Below, piece by piece: positions 23,240 to 25,664 of a stretch of 25,664 bases of DNA. The DNA is from JAQBZY01 sp038117205 (GTDB lineage: Bacteria > Pseudomonadota > Alphaproteobacteria > Rhodospirillales > Casp-alpha2), in NCBI GenBank assembly GCA_038117205.1, contig JAYOFL010000052.1, positions 1 to 25,664 of the forward strand, written 5' to 3'. The notes beneath the pieces are model-generated. The model did no database searches. It saw only the letters and a program-made list of their open reading frames with translations, and was not told the origin of the DNA. The position numbers were made by a program, and so were the translations under genes. Every line of letters begins with the position of its first letter. Positions within the stretch are counted from its first letter, which is position 1.

Positions 23240-24067
23240 TCAGTGACCGGCGGCGGCGAAGTTGTAGCCGTAGGAACCCCACCAGTAGATGCAGCAGAAC
23301 AGGAACAGCCACACCACGTCGACGAAGTGCCAGTACCAGGCGGCGGCCTCGAAGCCGACGTGCTGTTCCGCCGTGAAGTGACCCTTGAGGACGCGGAAGT
23401 AGCAGACGACCAGGAAGATCGTACCGACCAGGACGTGGAAGCCGTGGAAGCCGGTCGCCAGATAGAACGTCGAGGCGTAGATGCCGTCCTTGAAGCCGAA
23501 CGACGCGTGCATGTACTCGTAGGCCTGGAAGCCGGTGAAGATGGCGCCGAGGATGACCGTCAGCAGGAGGCCGGTGGCGGTCCGCTTGTGGTCGCCGAGA
23601 CGCAGCGCATGGTGCGCATAGGTGACGGTGACGCCGGACGTCAGCAGGATCAGCGTGTTCAGGAACGGAATGTCCCAGGTCGGCAGCGGCACGATGCCTT
23701 CCGGCGGCCACACGTTGTGCGCCACTCGGCTGATCGCGGGAACGTTGGCTGCGAAGTAGGCCCAGAAGAAGGCGAAGAAGAACATCACTTCCGAGACGAT
23801 GAACAGCAGCATCCCCATGCGGAGACCGTGCTGCACCTCGTGCGTGTGATCGACGCCGCTGTTGGCCTCGCGCACCACGTCCTTCCACCAGCTGTACATA
23901 ACCCCGAGGACGACGAGGAAGCCGGCCAGGAAGCCGTACAGCGGCCCGCCGTGCATGTACCAGATACCGCCGCACGCCATCACGATGGCGCCAAAGCTGC
24001 CGACCAGCGGCCACGGGCTCGGATTCACGATATGGTAGGGATGGCCTTTTACCGCGTTGCTCGACAT
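23240..24067 (-). CDS. ctaE: Cytochrome c oxidase subunit III
   Basis: A 275-aa subunit with seven membrane helices, full length for bacterial CoxC. It begins MSSNAVKGHPYHIVNPSPWP, the usual start, and includes EVMFFFAFFWAYF, with the conserved helix III acidic residue, and ATGFHGFHVLVGTIFL. Subunit III stabilises the catalytic core in the membrane. It comes 70 nt after ctaG and 25 nt before the DUF983 gene, the standard order in alphaproteobacteria. Confidence 0.96.
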   Translation of the reverse strand: MSSNAVKGHPYHIVNPSPWPLVGSFGAIVMACGGIWYMHGGPLYGFLAGFLVVLGVMYSWWKDVVREANSGVDHTHEVQHGLRMGMLLFIVSEVMFFFAFFWAYFAANVPAISRVAHNVWPPEGIVPLPTWDIPFLNTLILLTSGVTVTYAHHALRLGDHKRTATGLLLTVILGAIFTGFQAYEYMHASFGFKDGIYASTFYLATGFHGFHVLVGTIFLVVCYFRVLKGHFTAEQHVGFEAAAWYWHFVDVVWLFLFCCIYWWGSYGYNFAAAGH

Positions 24068-24137
24068 CTCTCTCGTTCCCCTCGGATAACGGTTCCGTTG
24101 TTGTGTTTCGAAGGCGTCGCCGCCTTGGTTACGTCTC

Positions 24138-24752
24138 TCAGTTCGGTTTCCCCTGCGGATCCCGTCCAGCAAGGGACGAAACCTGCTTTTCCGTCTTCGC
24201 TGGCTCCGCCTGATAGAAGGTGTAGGACAGCGTGATCGTGTGGACATCCTTGGTGTTGATGTCCTTGTAGATTTCCGGATCGACGAAGAACGTCACCGGC
24301 ATGTCGACCGATTCGCCCGGCGCCAGCGTCTGCTCCGTGAAGCAGAAGCATTCGATCTTGGCGAAATACGGCCCCGCCTTGAACGGCGTCACGTTGAACA
24401 CCGCCGAACCGGTGATCGGCTTGTCAGAAAGGTTGGTGGCCCGGTAGAACGCCAGCTTTTCCTCGCCGAGCCTTGCCGTCACGTCGTGCTGCAACGGCTT
24501 GAAGCGCCACGGCAGCGACGGATCGACGTTGGAATCGAAGCGCACGTTCACGGTCTGGTCGGAAACGGTCGGGCCCGCGCCCTCGGCGCGCACCTGCGTC
24601 GTGCCGCCGAGCCCCGTTACCTGACAGAACAGCCGATAGAGCGGCACCGACGCGAAGGCCAGCCCCAGCATGCCGGCGACGACGGTCCAAAGGACGGTCG
24701 CCGTCGCCCTGTTCCTGGTCTGGACCTTGGACACGCTGGTGCGCTCCGTCAT
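24138..24752 (-). CDS. ctaG: Cytochrome c oxidase assembly protein CtaG (Cox11)
   Basis: A 204-aa copper chaperone that delivers CuB to subunit I. One N-terminal helix (about 17-38) is followed by LYRLFCQVTGLGG with Cys43, then a periplasmic immunoglobulin-like domain with the copper site IECFCF (Cys135, Cys137). All three conserved cysteines are present. GGGAGAAGG lies just before the ATG at 24752, inside the 15-nt gap after ctaD. ctaG directly follows ctaD, with no haem O synthase gene (ctaB) between them. Confidence 0.95.
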   Translation of the reverse strand: MTERTSVSKVQTRNRATATVLWTVVAGMLGLAFASVPLYRLFCQVTGLGGTTQVRAEGAGPTVSDQTVNVRFDSNVDPSLPWRFKPLQHDVTARLGEEKLAFYRATNLSDKPITGSAVFNVTPFKAGPYFAKIECFCFTEQTLAPGESVDMPVTFFVDPEIYKDINTKDVHTITLSYTFYQAEPAKTEKQVSSLAGRDPQGKPN

Positions 24753-24767
24753 GCCTTCTCCCGGCCC

Positions 24768-25664
24768 TTATTCCGCCGGGGCCTTGCCGGAAATGTGCGG
24801 CTGTTCCTCGAAGGTGTGGAACGGCGCCGGGCTCGGCACATGCCATTCCAGCGTCGTCGCACCCTCGCCCCACGGATTGTCGGCGGCCTTTTCGCCGGCC
24901 GACAGGGTCCGGAACAGGACGAAGAAGAAGTACAGCGTGCCGATGGCGGTGATCAGCGCGCCGAGGGAGCTGACGTAGTTCCAGCCCGCGAAAGCGTCCG
25001 GATAGTCCGGGATACGGCGCGGCATGCCGGCGAGACCGGAGAAGTGCTGCGGGAAGAACAGCACGTTCACGCCGATGAAGAAGACCCAGAACTGAATCTT
25101 GCCGTGCGTCTCGGGGTACTGCTTGCCGGTCATCTTGCCGACCCAGTAGTACCAGCCGCCGAACATCGCGAAGATCGCCGCGATCGCCATCACGTAGTGA
25201 AAGTGCGCGACGACGAAGTAGGTGTCGTGGAACACCAGGTCCGCCGACGAGTTGGCGAGCGTGACGCCGGTAACACCGCCGACGACGAACAGGAAGATGA
25301 AGCCGAAGGCGTAGAGCATCGGCGTCTTGAAGTCGATCGAGCCGCCCCACATCGTCGCCAGCCACGAGAAGATCTTCACGCCCGTCGGCACGGCGATGAC
25401 CATGGTCGCCGCCGTGAAGTAGGCGCGGGTGTCGACGTTGAGGCCGACCGCGTACATGTGGTGCGCCCACACGACGAAGCCGACGACGCCGATCGCCGAC
25501 ATGGCGTAGGCCATGCCGAGATAACCGAACACCGGCTTGTTGGAGAACGTCGAGACGATCTGGCTGATGATGCCGAAGGCCGGAACGATGATGATGTACA
25601 CTTCCGGGTGGCCGAAGAACCAGAACAGGTGCTGCCACAGGATCGGGTCGCCGCCGCCGGCCGG
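24768..25664 (-). CDS. ctaD: Cytochrome c oxidase subunit I, C-terminal part
   Basis: The last 298 codons; the N-terminal part lies beyond the right edge. Visible landmarks: FFGHPEVY, with the CuB histidine and its cross-linked tyrosine, the CuB pair WAHHMY, and HDTYFVVAHFHYV with the haem a3 and haem a histidines. The HPEVY motif marks an A-type aa3 oxidase. The soluble tail ends PSPAPFHTFEEQPHISG, typical of CtaD. Only an edge truncation is seen. Confidence 0.96.
   Translation of the reverse strand, partial: PAGGGDPILWQHLFWFFGHPEVYIIIVPAFGIISQIVSTFSNKPVFGYLGMAYAMSAIGVVGFVVWAHHMYAVGLNVDTRAYFTAATMVIAVPTGVKIFSWLATMWGGSIDFKTPMLYAFGFIFLFVVGGVTGVTLANSSADLVFHDTYFVVAHFHYVMAIAAIFAMFGGWYYWVGKMTGKQYPETHGKIQFWVFFIGVNVLFFPQHFSGLAGMPRRIPDYPDAFAGWNYVSSLGALITAIGTLYFFFVLFRTLSAGEKAADNPWGEGATTLEWHVPSPAPFHTFEEQPHISGKAPAE

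Overview
The window reads as chromosome of a GC-rich (roughly 60-65% by eye) alphaproteobacterium, probably Rhodospirillales-like. Pointers are a GapR/DUF2312 nucleoid protein, DUF1289 and DUF983 proteins, a class I PHA synthase, the ctaG-ctaE cytochrome oxidase cluster with DUF983, and an MCE (Mla-type) lipid-transport operon. The taxon is an inference from gene families. I found no tRNA, rRNA, CRISPR array, insertion sequence or phage gene.

Layout. (1) 1-4435: dissimilatory sulfur genes on the minus strand, aprM-aprB-aprA (aprA runs off the left edge) and sat (ATP sulfurylase). Three orphan genes lie between them: a 52-aa protein with a strong terminator, a WxxxGxxHRxDGPAV repeat protein, and a 61-aa protein. 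(2) 4736-6559: an Ada-like methyltransferase gene broken by an in-frame TAA, a glyoxalase I, palindromic intergenic repeats and a DUF1289 protein. (3) 6676-8618: N-formylglutamate amidohydrolase overlapping a GCS2/YbdK-type carboxylate-amine ligase. (4) 8729-9329: two tandem paralogous 69-aa proteins of unknown function. (5) 9342-11961: an EamA transporter, an MFS transporter and GapR. (6) 11984-19460: a minus-strand run, read in transcription order as a GAF-SpoIIE phosphatase-HATPase fusion, a STAS protein, MlaE, MlaF, MlaD, a PqiC-like lipoprotein, an RlmD/TrmA-type RNA methyltransferase and, after a 58-nt gap, APS kinase cysC. (7) 19508-22807: PHA synthase divergent from a DASS-family anion permease. 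(8) 22822-25664: minus-strand ctaD (partial) - ctaG - ctaE - DUF983.

How the genes fit together. AprBA with Sat can run in the oxidative direction (sulfite + AMP to APS, then APS + PPi to sulfate + ATP), and AprM would carry the electrons into the membrane. cysC would draw APS off towards PAPS. The aa3-type oxidase genes give the aerobic end of the chain. The reading as a sulfur oxidiser is inferred from gene content; no dsr, sox or qmo gene is visible to confirm it.

The most interesting points are the stress-type phosphatase/STAS switch built into the MCE lipid-transport operon, the nonsense codon splitting the Ada-like gene, the unnamed 69-aa paralogue pair, and the internal 204-bp duplication in the repeat protein. 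I saw no clearly new multi-gene defence or mobile system.
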